A stretch of DNA of 62,389 nt. Origin: an uncultured SAR116 cluster alpha proteobacterium (GTDB lineage Bacteria > Pseudomonadota > Alphaproteobacteria > Puniceispirillales > Marisalimonadaceae). The position numbers and the translations under genes were made by a program. The stretch spans positions 1 through 62,389 of the forward strand of contig CACMRG010000007.1 of assembly GCA_902616005.1 (NCBI GenBank), written 5' to 3'. The notes under the pieces were generated by a model. That model saw only the letters and a list, made by a program, of their open reading frames with translations, was not told the DNA's origin and made no database searches. This document shows positions 19,279 to 27,814 of the stretch, in pieces (positions within the stretch are counted from its first letter, which is position 1; each line of letters opens with the position of its first letter).

Positions 19279-21110
19279 TATTTATCTTCTAAATCTTTTG
19301 CGGCTTTTATGGCTTTAGCAAAAGCATCACTTAATTCTCCGAATTGTTCTGACATCCTAAGGGCTATAGATCCTAATCTGTCAGAAAATGCATTTAGCTC
19401 TTCATTAAGAATTTTGTCTAACCCTTCTTTTGTATTATTAAGAGAATCTTGAGTAAATGAGTTAATATCTGCAACTGATTTGTTGTACTGTTCGGTTAAC
19501 TCTTCTGTGAAGGATGATATTTGCGTTGACTGTTTATCTTGAGTTTCTCTGAGGGCATTTTCAAATGTATTTGAGAGTTGTAATACCGTTTCTTCAAGTT
19601 TTGAACTAAGCTGTGTTCCAATCGTGTCCACTTGTTCTGAAAGTTTAGAAGCAATATCTCTAGTTGCGCGTGAGTGTTCAGTTGTAACTTCAGTCGCATT
19701 TTTAATAACTTCATCTGAGGCTTCTTTGAAATTATTGATTGTACCTTCAGTAACACTCGTAAACTCGTCTATAATATTTAAAGATTTTTCATTTTGAGCT
19801 GCAGTTAATTCACTTAAATTAGTTAAAATTGTGTTAGATGTAGTTTCTAAATTATTACCTATAGTCTGCATTGAATTTTCAGCATTTGTTGTAAAGTTTT
19901 CAAGAATATTAGATGTTGTAGTGGAAATATTAAGTGCAATTTCTTCAGTCTTGGTCGACAAGCCTTCAGTTATTTCAGTTATTTTAGTTTGAAGATCAGC
20001 ACCTAATTGACCAAAATCATCAAAAACAGTTTGGAAATTTGTTTTTAGTTCTGTGTAAACCCCTTCTTGTGCTTTTAAGTTTTCTGTTAAGTTTGCTAAA
20101 ATTTCATTCGAGGTTTTTTCTAGACCATCAGTATAATTTGTGAGTACTTCCTCAATTCTAGGAAGAGCATCTTTAGCCTGATTACTTACATCTGCAAAGG
20201 CTTGTAAATGATTTTCTATATCCTTTACTTGAGCTTGGATAGCTTCTAAAACACTAGATAAACCCGATACAGTTTCTGGAATAGTTTCAGCACTTTCTTT
20301 AATTTTGGTGAGAGAACTTTCCGCTTCTCCAATACCTTTCACAGCTGTATCAATAGAAATCCTCATATCTTCCATATCTTTTTTGTTGTTTTCTTGCCAT
20401 TCTAATAATTTGCCAACTGCCTCGTTGAGCTTTTTAAAATTTTCACCAAATTGATCAGTTAGGTTTTTATTAAAGTCAGCGATGGCTTCTTTTAAAGCGT
20501 CAATGAAAGCAGTTGTGTTTGCGTCAGCAACAGTTTTTGCAAAATCATTTAAGTCTGTTCTCATTAATTTCATTTGTGTATGAAGACTTCCGTCAGCATC
20601 TCCACTTATTGCACTTAACAATTCTTTATTTTGTTCTTTAGCATCTTTTCGTGAGTTTTGGAGCTCCGTTAAAATTTCTTCTGCACCAACTCCTTCAGGA
20701 ACATCTTCGTCATTCTTTTTAGATTGAACCAGTTTGACAATAATTCCTGTTAATAATCCAAAAATAGAGGTTACAAATGCTACTTGTAAGCCGTTAATGA
20801 TCAAAGTCATTGAACCTTCTATATTGTTTTGTTTAAAGTTTAATAGAGCTATAAAAACACCCACAAAAGTTCCTAATATTCCTATAGAAGGTAAAACTGT
20901 AGTAGCGCTAGAGGAAAGCAATCGTCCGAAATAAGTTTTTGAAAAAAATAAAACTACTATAAAAATGGTAAGAATAATAATAACGAATGTTAATGAAATA
21001 TTATTTCCTAAGACAGAGCCAACTGCTGTAATTATTAATTCATTTAGTCCCATCTGTTCTTGAACTGGAATTTGTTGAAATTTAGATAAAAGATCACTCT
21101 CTTTTGACAT
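19278..21110 (-). CDS. zorA: Second ZorA-like MotA/TolQ/ExbB-family protein
   Basis: The 610-residue protein has three TM helices (~38-56, ~73-91, ~108-127) with the MotA/TolQ signature VLPSIGILGTFVGVFIALL. About 470 residues of Ser/Thr/Glu-rich coiled coil follow, with recurring short motifs such as ETTSN and NLTEN. Architecture matches ZorA: membrane channel plus long cytoplasmic tail. It starts 187 bp from the divergent MerR-like gene, sharing a promoter region with direct and inverted repeats. SD: GGAGGT just upstream of the ATG. Confidence 0.78.
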   Translation of the reverse strand: MSKESDLLSKFQQIPVQEQMGLNELIITAVGSVLGNNISLTFVIIILTIFIVVLFFSKTYFGRLLSSSATTVLPSIGILGTFVGVFIALLNFKQNNIEGSMTLIINGLQVAFVTSIFGLLTGIIVKLVQSKKNDEDVPEGVGAEEILTELQNSRKDAKEQNKELLSAISGDADGSLHTQMKLMRTDLNDFAKTVADANTTAFIDALKEAIADFNKNLTDQFGENFKKLNEAVGKLLEWQENNKKDMEDMRISIDTAVKGIGEAESSLTKIKESAETIPETVSGLSSVLEAIQAQVKDIENHLQAFADVSNQAKDALPRIEEVLTNYTDGLEKTSNEILANLTENLKAQEGVYTELKTNFQTVFDDFGQLGADLQTKITEITEGLSTKTEEIALNISTTTSNILENFTTNAENSMQTIGNNLETTSNTILTNLSELTAAQNEKSLNIIDEFTSVTEGTINNFKEASDEVIKNATEVTTEHSRATRDIASKLSEQVDTIGTQLSSKLEETVLQLSNTFENALRETQDKQSTQISSFTEELTEQYNKSVADINSFTQDSLNNTKEGLDKILNEELNAFSDRLGSIALRMSEQFGELSDAFAKAIKAAKDLEDK

Positions 21111-21190
21111 TAAACCTCCAATAAATTATTAAATGATTTAACAATAGTTTATAAAACTTATCAAATTTTAATAATTTTTATATTATTCAA

Positions 21191-21292
21191 TTACACTGAT
21201 TACTGTCAATAACAATTTTTTTGTAATTTACCTATTGACATTTTATTTTATTTGTTTTACACCATTTACTGTAATTAACAAATTGAGTGTAA
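21191..21292. promoter_or_regulatory. Divergent promoter with repeated operator-like sites
   Basis: Two direct copies of a 25-bp sequence, 21191-21215 and 21257-21281, match at 20 of 25 positions and share TTACAC, TTACTGT and AACAA. An inverted AGTGTAA at 21286-21292 mirrors the TTACACT at the first copy. TTGACA, a possible -35 element, lies near 21235. The repeats sit between the leftward zorAB-HNH operon and the rightward MerR-like gene, so they are good candidates for binding by that regulator. Confidence 0.6.
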
Positions 21293-21297
21293 TATAA

Positions 21298-22377
21298 ATG
21301 TCTAGTCTTGAAAAAAATAAAAATTTTAAAGGGTCTTTAAGTGACTTTATCAGGAAAATCAAGGAGTGTAATCACCACTACGATATTCAAGATGATAAAA
21401 TAACAGAAAGACTAGTTAGGTATTATATCACCCAGTCTATAATACCACGTCCTAAAAGAGACGGTAAAGAATTTTTCTATTTGTATGAGCATTTATTAAA
21501 ATTTCTTTATGCAAGGAAACAAATTATTGATGGTTGGCCATTAAGTAAATTAAAGGAGATGATGAAATTTGAAGAAAATCAGTATTTTGAAGATTTTTTT
21601 AATTCTAATTTAAACATGGAAAAGTCTGATGCTTCGATGTCACTTATAAAGTCTTTTAAAACTGAGACCAGAAACTTGAGTGCAAAAAAGCCTAGGCAAA
21701 TGTCTAACCCAATAAAATATCAGGAAAGTAGAGATATTCCAAATTTAAGGGAAGCTCTTTTTGAAATTAATGCAGATCTTGGAAATGTTATTAAACAAGA
21801 ATTCACTGTTTTGGAATTAGCTAGCTGGTTAATTCTACAAATAGAAAAAAATAAACTGGTAGGAATGACTTATGAGTTATCAAGGAAAATTGGAGATGCT
21901 GTTAGTGCAGCTCTAATAGAGAGAAACCCAATGACTACAGAAGAATTACAAGCACAATTTAATAAAAATAAAGAATATGAACAATTAAAATACGATATGG
22001 AAAAACTGTCTCGTGAAAATTTATACCTAAGAGAACAATTAAATGAAGAAAATTTGAAGGAGGAAAAAAATGAAAATTTTAAGTCAAAGACAATCTCAAC
22101 ATTAGAGATGTTGTCTGAAACTTTTAACGAAAGACTTGAAAGAGTTTCAGAAGTAGACGATCGATCAAACTCTTATCTAATGAAGATTATAGGCTCAATC
22201 ATATTAGAGTTAGAAAATATTGACCTTAAATATATGAACAAAGACGTTTTAGAAAGACTAGTTGCAATAAAAGCTGAGATTGAAAACTTATTTTCAGAAA
22301 AAAATAAAAACTTGTCTTTAACAGTGAATGATATGAGAAATTTAGTAAGGCAGTTGGTTGAAGATCTAAAATTATAG
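21298..22377 (+). CDS. MerR-type HTH protein with coiled coil
   Basis: Residues ~35-90 look like a MerR-family winged helix: ITERLVRYYITQSIIPRPK, then EHLLKFLYARKQIIDGWPL and KLKEMM. The following ~270 residues are helical and charged, with a coiled coil around 225-260; no small-molecule domain is evident. The total of 359 residues is long for MerR. It lies divergently from zorA and upstream of the 47-aa peptide and VWA gene. It probably controls both directions through the repeats in front of it, and the long coil may sense a protein partner. Confidence 0.65.
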   Translation: MSSLEKNKNFKGSLSDFIRKIKECNHHYDIQDDKITERLVRYYITQSIIPRPKRDGKEFFYLYEHLLKFLYARKQIIDGWPLSKLKEMMKFEENQYFEDFFNSNLNMEKSDASMSLIKSFKTETRNLSAKKPRQMSNPIKYQESRDIPNLREALFEINADLGNVIKQEFTVLELASWLILQIEKNKLVGMTYELSRKIGDAVSAALIERNPMTTEELQAQFNKNKEYEQLKYDMEKLSRENLYLREQLNEENLKEEKNENFKSKTISTLEMLSETFNERLERVSEVDDRSNSYLMKIIGSIILELENIDLKYMNKDVLERLVAIKAEIENLFSEKNKNLSLTVNDMRNLVRQLVEDLKL

Positions 22378-22465
22378 AAGAGTAATAAATTCTAAAATTT
22401 GAATTTAATTCAGAAAATTACAAATTCTGACAACAGGATAGGTTTGCCTAACGAAGGAGAAATAT

Positions 22466-22609
22466 ATGAAATCGGGGCATAAAGGAAAACAACAATCTAA
22501 TCGATATGGTCGAAAATTTTACCCCAAAGCAAGTCATCGAAAAGGGATAACTGTAGGTAAGAAAAGCGGTGATTATCGAGGAATATTGAACACATTTAAA
22601 AAGAAGTAA
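22466..22609 (+). CDS. 47-residue strongly basic peptide
   Basis: ATG with a good SD (GAAGGAG) encodes a 47-residue peptide that is about one third Lys/Arg, with no acidic residue except one Asp. It ends in NTFKKK. A short TAGG/CCTA hairpin precedes the SD. It lies between the MerR-like gene and the VWA gene, in the same direction. The composition suits nucleic-acid or ribosome binding. No family is recognised. Confidence 0.55.
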   Translation: MKSGHKGKQQSNRYGRKFYPKASHRKGITVGKKSGDYRGILNTFKKK

Positions 22610-22653
22610 GAAACATAAAAGTATCAACTTAATTACAAAGAAAGGAAAATAAA

Positions 22654-23961
22654 ATGACTATAAATTTAAAATTAACACCACAAAGAAATGCTTTGTTAAA
22701 AGGTTATGACAATGAATTTTATGCATTGTTGCAGCTAATAGATGAAAATAATAACAATGATAATAACAATAAGAAAAATTTAAATTTATCTATTGTGTTA
22801 GACAAGTCAGGCTCCATGTCTGGACAACCATTTGTTGAAGCTAAAAAAGCTGCGATAATGATTGTCGAAAAATTAAGACCTAGCGACAATATTTCAGTTA
22901 TAGCTTACGACGATACCGTTGAATTAGTAGTTCCGTCCATAATTTGTTTGGATAAAAATAGTATTATTAATGCTATAAATAATATTGAAATTGGTGGCGC
23001 AACAAATCTTCATGGGGGGTGGTTGTTAGGAGCTGAACAAGTTGCTTTAAAAAAATCTAGTACGAGTATTAATAGAATACTGCTTTTGTCAGATGGTAAT
23101 GCTAATGCGGGTTTAACAGATCTTTTAGATATCAGCAGACAATGTTCACAACTATCTGAGACTGGAATTACTACTTCAACCTATGGATTGGGATATCATT
23201 TTAATGAAGAATTAATGGTTAAAATTGCAAATTCTGGACTTGGTCAAAGTTACTATGGTCAAACTTCGGAGGATTTAATGGATCCCTTTTATGAAGAGTT
23301 TCAAACTTTAATTCATACTGTTGCAACAGACATCAAGTTAAAAGAAGAGCATCCAGAGTTTATAAATGTTGAGCTTATGAACAATTTTCAAAAAACAGAT
23401 GGTATGATTAGGTTACCTGACTTAGCTGAAGGTGGGGAAGGTTGGGCTTTATTTAAAATCAACATTAAAGAAAACAACATTACTAATCAGGAAATTGAAG
23501 TTTTAAGATGTAATGTAACTTATAACAATGTCGAAGGTAATGTCATTAACAAGGGGCCAGTCAAAATAATACTTAAACCTGTAAATGTAAATGCGTTCGA
23601 GATGGTGGCTGAAGATGAAAAAGTAAGACTTAGAATTTCTGAAATTATGGTTGCAAAAATCCAAGAACGAGCAAGAGTAGCAGCTCAGCAGGGTGATTGG
23701 AATACTGTTCATCATTTATTGAACGAAGCTAGGAAAGAAGCAAAAGATAATGAATGGCTAAATTCTGTAATAAACAGCATCGAAGTTTATGCTAAGAAAA
23801 AGCAACAGCAACAGTTTAGCAAGGAGGCAATGTATAGTTCAGAAAAAATGCAAAAACGTATGGTTAGCAATGACGAACTTAATATGAGTTATGACTACAA
23901 TGTTGAAAACGAAAAAGCTTCTTATTTAAGGCGTAAGATTGAGCGTGGCAAAAAGTTTTAA
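22654..23961 (+). CDS. von Willebrand factor A domain protein
   Basis: The 435-residue protein has a complete MIDAS metal site: DKSGSMSG (Asp50), a Thr in GGATNLHGG, and LLLSDGNAN. The VWA domain spans ~45-220. A beta-rich region and a C-terminal helical region with a Gln-rich run (KKKQQQQ) follow. No signal peptide, so it is cytoplasmic, unlike most Ca-activated channel-type VWA proteins. VWA proteins assemble partner complexes; here the next gene is a DUF2130 nuclease-like protein 38 bp downstream. A MoxR ATPase, the usual VWA partner, is absent. Confidence 0.8.
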   Translation: MTINLKLTPQRNALLKGYDNEFYALLQLIDENNNNDNNNKKNLNLSIVLDKSGSMSGQPFVEAKKAAIMIVEKLRPSDNISVIAYDDTVELVVPSIICLDKNSIINAINNIEIGGATNLHGGWLLGAEQVALKKSSTSINRILLLSDGNANAGLTDLLDISRQCSQLSETGITTSTYGLGYHFNEELMVKIANSGLGQSYYGQTSEDLMDPFYEEFQTLIHTVATDIKLKEEHPEFINVELMNNFQKTDGMIRLPDLAEGGEGWALFKINIKENNITNQEIEVLRCNVTYNNVEGNVINKGPVKIILKPVNVNAFEMVAEDEKVRLRISEIMVAKIQERARVAAQQGDWNTVHHLLNEARKEAKDNEWLNSVINSIEVYAKKKQQQQFSKEAMYSSEKMQKRMVSNDELNMSYDYNVENEKASYLRRKIERGKKF

Positions 23962-23999
23962 AGAAAAAAAATAATATAACATTTAAAAAGGAGAGAATA

Positions 24000-25115
24000 A
24001 TGAGTGATAATTGTCCTAAGTGTGGTTTTGAACTTAAAGATTTTTATACAAAAAAGATAGAGCTAGAATTAAAGAAAAAATTTGATGAAAAACAAAAAAA
24101 ATTGTTTGGAGATCTTAATGAAGAACTTGAAGCCGAAAAGTTAAAAAATTCTATTCTTGAAAAAAAATCTAAACAAAATGAAGAGTTACTCAGAGAAAAA
24201 ATAAAAACTGATTTATCGGCTCAGTTTTCGGAAAAAGAGTTAGATTTTAAAAGGCAAAAAATTAATATGGAAGGTAAAATTTTAGAATTAGAAAGAAATA
24301 AAAAGTCGCAAATTGAGGTTGCTGTGGCTGCAAAACTTCAACAACAAAAATCTGAACTAATTGCCGAATTTAGTCTAGAAAAAACAGAACAAAGTAATGA
24401 AATTAGTCGATTAAAAAAATTGATTGAAGAACTCGAAAATAAATCAAATCAAGGATCACAACAAGCTCAAGGTGAAGCAGGTGAGATACTTATTGAAAAC
24501 ACTCTTAGAGCTGCTTTTCCATCTGATCTTGTCGAAGAGGTTGCTAAGGGTGTTAATGGAGCAGATATATCTCATTACGTCAGAGATAATTCTGAAAGAG
24601 AAATTGGGTTAATTTATATAGAATCTAAAAATGCTAAGAAATTTTCTCCTTCATGGGTTTCAAAACTTAAAGAAGATATGAAGAATAAAAAAGCTAATTA
24701 TGGTATCTTAGTTACATTAGATATCCCAGATAACGTTAAAAATTATGAAGAAGACGATTTATTTATTTGTGGGTTTCATGATTATATGTTGGCGGTGAAG
24801 TTATTGCGTACTCAACTTTTTGAAATTGAAAAAACTAAAATTCTAGAAGTTAATAGAAATGATAAGTCAGCAATGATTTATGATTATGTTACAGGTAAAG
24901 AGTTTGCTCAATGGGTAAGAGGGATGATGGATTATATGAAAGAACAAAGAGAACATTTGGAAAAAGATATCAAACATCATGTTAAATCTATGGAAACAAG
25001 AAGAAAACAAATAGAAAAAATGGAAAATTCAAATTTAACATTAATAGGACATTTTAAGGGTTTGGGTTCAAATGAAGATTTTACTATCCTAGAAGATATG
25101 ACTTCAGATGATTAA
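24000..25115 (+). CDS. DUF2130 family protein (predicted nuclease)
   Basis: The 371-residue protein begins with CPKCGFEL (half of a zinc knuckle), followed by a long charged coiled coil (~15-150). The DUF2130 core starts at GEAGEILIENTL (~157), continues with NGADI and IYIESKNAKKF (~203-213), and ANYGILVTLDIPDN. The D...ExK spacing fits a PD-(D/E)xK-type nuclease, as proposed for this family. A second coil closes the protein. SD AAGGAG is well placed. It lies in the MerR/VWA module, suggesting a VWA-regulated effector. Confidence 0.78.
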   Translation: MSDNCPKCGFELKDFYTKKIELELKKKFDEKQKKLFGDLNEELEAEKLKNSILEKKSKQNEELLREKIKTDLSAQFSEKELDFKRQKINMEGKILELERNKKSQIEVAVAAKLQQQKSELIAEFSLEKTEQSNEISRLKKLIEELENKSNQGSQQAQGEAGEILIENTLRAAFPSDLVEEVAKGVNGADISHYVRDNSEREIGLIYIESKNAKKFSPSWVSKLKEDMKNKKANYGILVTLDIPDNVKNYEEDDLFICGFHDYMLAVKLLRTQLFEIEKTKILEVNRNDKSAMIYDYVTGKEFAQWVRGMMDYMKEQREHLEKDIKHHVKSMETRRKQIEKMENSNLTLIGHFKGLGSNEDFTILEDMTSDD

Positions 25116-25132
25116 ATCAAAATGGAGCAAAA

Positions 25133-25213
25133 ATGGCATATAATTATAACATCAATTCCATCAATGTTTTGTTAATAACAAAATTAGATACATCAAAAAA
25201 TAATAATAGTTAA
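25133..25213 (+). CDS. Possible 26-residue peptide
   Basis: A short open frame begins 17 bp after the DUF2130 stop with TGGAGC as a possible SD. It encodes 26 mostly polar, Asn-rich residues. The only support is the SD-like spacing, so it may be noise. Confidence 0.15.
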   Translation: MAYNYNINSINVLLITKLDTSKNNNS

Positions 25214-25260
25214 ATAGAACTTAATGTTTTTGAATTTGTTTATTATTTTAAAAAATAGAA

Positions 25261-26508
25261 ATGTCTCAAATGTTAATTATTGGAAATTTATATAAAAGAA
25301 TAGATTTAAACGACTACTTTAATACAAAGAGGTTTTCTTCATCGCGTGAGGGAATATTATCAATAGATAATAATATAATACTTTTTTGTACTTTAGAAAA
25401 ATCCCTTAAGGACAAACAGTTTCATTATAATGATTATTTTGAAAATGATTTTTTTAGATGGGATAGTCAGAATCCACAACATATAAATACGCCAATGATA
25501 CAAAAAATGGTCAGGGGTGAAGTTGATATATATATGTTTTGTAGGATTTTTGATAAAATAAAAGGGCGCTCACAACCATTTGTTTATTGTGGGTTATTAG
25601 AATTTTCGGAACATTTTGAAAATACATCAAGACCAGTACATATAATTTTTGAAAGCATCGAATATCAAGATAATCCTAATTTGAAATTAAAAGAGATTTA
25701 TGATTGGAGACCATCAGGAAAACGTATTAACCCAAAAAGGAAATCTGTAAGTTATAAAATTAGTAAAAGAAAAAAATTCTCAAATCTTAATAATGTAGGA
25801 AATTATTCCATTGACCATGCTCAAATAAGAGAGAGACTGTTAAGAAATTTAAATTATACGTGTCAAGGAAGTGAATTGGGTACAGGCAAATGTGATGTAC
25901 AACTTAAGGAACATCCTGAATGGTTGTATTTGCACCATATTAATGGACTTTTGAGCGATAACAGTCCTTCAAATCTAAGGCTACTATGTGTTTCTTGTTT
26001 TCAAAGACAGCCTTTAAATAATAAAATTAAAGTTCCACCAGGTGTAATACATGAAATAGATCGAAAAAGAGCCAAGATATCTTCAGATGTAAAAAAACGT
26101 GTTTCTAATAAAAATGAAAATCCATATGAAAATGATTTGAATGAAATTATTCAGACTTACGCAGTAAATCGAGCTATTAAGGTTTATGAAAATAGTATGT
26201 ATGTTGTTAATAAAGTATCAAGTGATAATAAATTTAACTTGTTGTGTGACAAGAAAGGTTATCAATCAAGGAAAATTTTAGTTAAGGGATCTATAGAAAG
26301 CGGGGAAGTTGTAACACTTAATAAACATGAGGTGATATCCGCAAGAGATCAGTCTTCAATAACTGATCTGTTTATAGTTCATTCTATCACTGTTGAAAAG
26401 GTAGATAATAAATTTGAGGCTAAAGGTGGTACAATTAAGCATTTACAAAATTGGGTCCCTAGCCAAGATGACTTAACTCCAATTCAATATAATTATATTG
26501 TTCCTTAA
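25261..26508 (+). CDS. HNH-like protein with DUF3427- and DUF3883-like flanks
   Basis: The 415-residue protein has three parts. Residues ~15-130 resemble DUF3427 (HYNDYFENDFFRWDSQN, FVYCGLLEFS, SRPVHIIFE). Residues ~182-255 closely match the HNH module of the 17613-18509 protein, keeping TCQGSELGTGKC and LHHINGLLSDNS, but its last motif is CVSCF instead of CISCH, so a metal-binding His is lost. Residues ~285-410 resemble DUF3883 (RKILVKGS, VTLNKHEVISA), where the usual Glu of EVKG is Leu. Two nuclease sites therefore look damaged. It may sense or bind DNA rather than cut it. It is the likely last effector gene of the MerR/VWA module. Confidence 0.72.
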   Translation: MSQMLIIGNLYKRIDLNDYFNTKRFSSSREGILSIDNNIILFCTLEKSLKDKQFHYNDYFENDFFRWDSQNPQHINTPMIQKMVRGEVDIYMFCRIFDKIKGRSQPFVYCGLLEFSEHFENTSRPVHIIFESIEYQDNPNLKLKEIYDWRPSGKRINPKRKSVSYKISKRKKFSNLNNVGNYSIDHAQIRERLLRNLNYTCQGSELGTGKCDVQLKEHPEWLYLHHINGLLSDNSPSNLRLLCVSCFQRQPLNNKIKVPPGVIHEIDRKRAKISSDVKKRVSNKNENPYENDLNEIIQTYAVNRAIKVYENSMYVVNKVSSDNKFNLLCDKKGYQSRKILVKGSIESGEVVTLNKHEVISARDQSSITDLFIVHSITVEKVDNKFEAKGGTIKHLQNWVPSQDDLTPIQYNYIVP

Positions 26509-26523
26509 CATTTTTTTTAAACA

Positions 26524-26946
26524 ATGCAAATTGCACCACAAAATATATCCACTTTATTTGAAATTAAAATCAAAAAGAAAATTCTGAAAGAGTTCAATGA
26601 AGACTTGTATCGTAATTTCAATATGACAATCACTGATGCAGATGAATTATATGGATGGGGTTGTGGTTATATATATAAAATTTTAAATCGAGTTTTTAAG
26701 AAATATGGACCTATTGGACTTAAAAAAGAAACTGTATATATAATTCAATATTTTGATTTTCTATTCAAAAAACTTAACTATGTACTTTCTTTAGAAGAAA
26801 AACAACTTCCGCATTCAAATCGAGATATTGATTTAGAACTTTATAAACTTCTATTCTCTCTAACGTATTATTTACAATATTATCGTCACTACGGTCGAAG
26901 AAAAATTGAAAATCCTAACCAACTATGTTTTAGATTAAACAATTGA
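26524..26946 (+). CDS. Hypothetical protein
   Basis: A 140-residue basic protein starting 15 bp after the HNH-like gene, so probably co-transcribed. It is rich in Tyr and Lys, with GWGCGYIYKIL and SLTYYLQYYRHYGRRK as distinctive patches, and is predicted mostly helical. No signal peptide or recognised domain. No clear SD is seen, only an A-rich lead. It could be an accessory subunit of the preceding module. Confidence 0.5.
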   Translation: MQIAPQNISTLFEIKIKKKILKEFNEDLYRNFNMTITDADELYGWGCGYIYKILNRVFKKYGPIGLKKETVYIIQYFDFLFKKLNYVLSLEEKQLPHSNRDIDLELYKLLFSLTYYLQYYRHYGRRKIENPNQLCFRLNN

Positions 26947-26987
26947 AATATATTGATTATTTTAAAGATAATTGATAATAAATAAGA

Positions 26988-27051
26988 AGGTATTTAATCA
27001 ACCAACTTGTACACCTTGGCATGGGCCTAAAGTACTAAAGCGGAGGCTAAA
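26988..27051 (+). promoter_or_regulatory. Structured leader element, copy 1
   Basis: First of three copies of a ~64-nt leader, each ending at a small gene's ATG. It carries GGTATTTA, CCAACTTGTACACC, and AGTACTAAAGCGGAGG. The two GTAC boxes (27009-27012, 27032-27035) can pair, enclosing stem TTGGC / GCC-T-AA with loop ATGG. The SD CGGAGG lies just after the 3' GTAC. See copies 2 and 3 for compensatory changes. Confidence 0.7.
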
Positions 27052-27249
27052 ATGGCAAAAATCTTAAAATTTCCAAATATAAAAAAACAAAAGATGTACT
27101 TTAAAGGTACTGTTGATGGCAAATATATTTTTACTGAAAAAATTGCTAAAAATTCTTCTGTTGAAGATGTATATCAAATTCTTCTTAAACAATTAACAGA
27201 TGCTGAAATAGAAGTAAAAAAAGGAAAAAAAGATAAAGAAGAAAAGTAA
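27052..27249 (+). CDS. Small protein under leader copy 1
   Basis: A 65-residue protein: a basic start (MAKILKFPNIKKQK), a short beta-like part (YFKGTVDGKYIFTEKI), then a helical and Lys/Glu-rich tail. It is translated from a strong SD (CGGAGG) inside the repeated leader. An intrinsic terminator follows. No family is recognised. The shared leader links it to the small genes at 29617 and 29950. Confidence 0.6.
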   Translation: MAKILKFPNIKKQKMYFKGTVDGKYIFTEKIAKNSSVEDVYQILLKQLTDAEIEVKKGKKDKEEK

Positions 27250-27253
27250 TGTT

Positions 27254-27286
27254 AAAAAAAAAGAGGGGTTAAACCCTCTTTTTTTC
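27254..27286. terminator. Bidirectional intrinsic terminator
   Basis: A-run, GAGGG, a short loop, CCCTC and a T-run form a symmetrical hairpin between the convergent 27052-27249 (+) and 27290-27805 (-) genes. It has T-tracts on both strands, so it can end transcription in both directions. Confidence 0.85.
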
Positions 27287-27289
27287 CTA

Positions 27290-27805
27290 TTAATGAATAG
27301 TTGTTTCTTCTATATCAGGCAACAATCCAACTATTTTTGGTTTGCTACCATCTTTATCTTCTTCTCTGCGTTTTTCAATCCAGTCTTGCATATCTTCGCC
27401 GTTTTCTTGTGCTTCATTAAAAGCATTAACTTCTTCAGCAATGCTCTCAAGATACTTTGGATCATTCATTTGTGAGTAGCTGACATCAACTTCCATCAGC
27501 TTCAATTCATAATCGCAACTAGATGACCAGATGAGTTCAATATTTTGATACTCTATCGTATCAAAATACATGGTGTAAGTCCTGAACTCTAAAACACGTT
27601 CTTTTATAATCTTAAAGATATTTTCAAAGTGATTTTCTAAGTTTTTGAAATCAGCTTTTTGAAAATCTTTTATGTTATTGAGTTTATTTATCTCTTCATC
27701 TGTAGCATAAGTTTCAATAACTTTAGGACTAAAATAGATATCTACTATCATATCTCTAATCTTATAAGTACCCAATAGGGATTTTTTTACATGATTCTTA
27801 GTCAT
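27290..27805 (-). CDS. Hypothetical acidic protein
   Basis: A 171-residue cytoplasmic protein with alternating helical and beta-like parts (KSLLGTYKIRDMIVDIYF, EYQNIELIWSSSCDYEL) and an acidic C terminus (NGEDMQDWIEKRREEDKDG). I do not recognise it. The SD (AAAGGAG) forms the edge of a leader hairpin at 27815-27876, so translation may be controlled by RNA structure. It stands alone between terminators. Confidence 0.55.
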   Translation of the reverse strand: MTKNHVKKSLLGTYKIRDMIVDIYFSPKVIETYATDEEINKLNNIKDFQKADFKNLENHFENIFKIIKERVLEFRTYTMYFDTIEYQNIELIWSSSCDYELKLMEVDVSYSQMNDPKYLESIAEEVNAFNEAQENGEDMQDWIEKRREEDKDGSKPKIVGLLPDIEETTIH

Positions 27806-27814
27806 ATATTTCTC

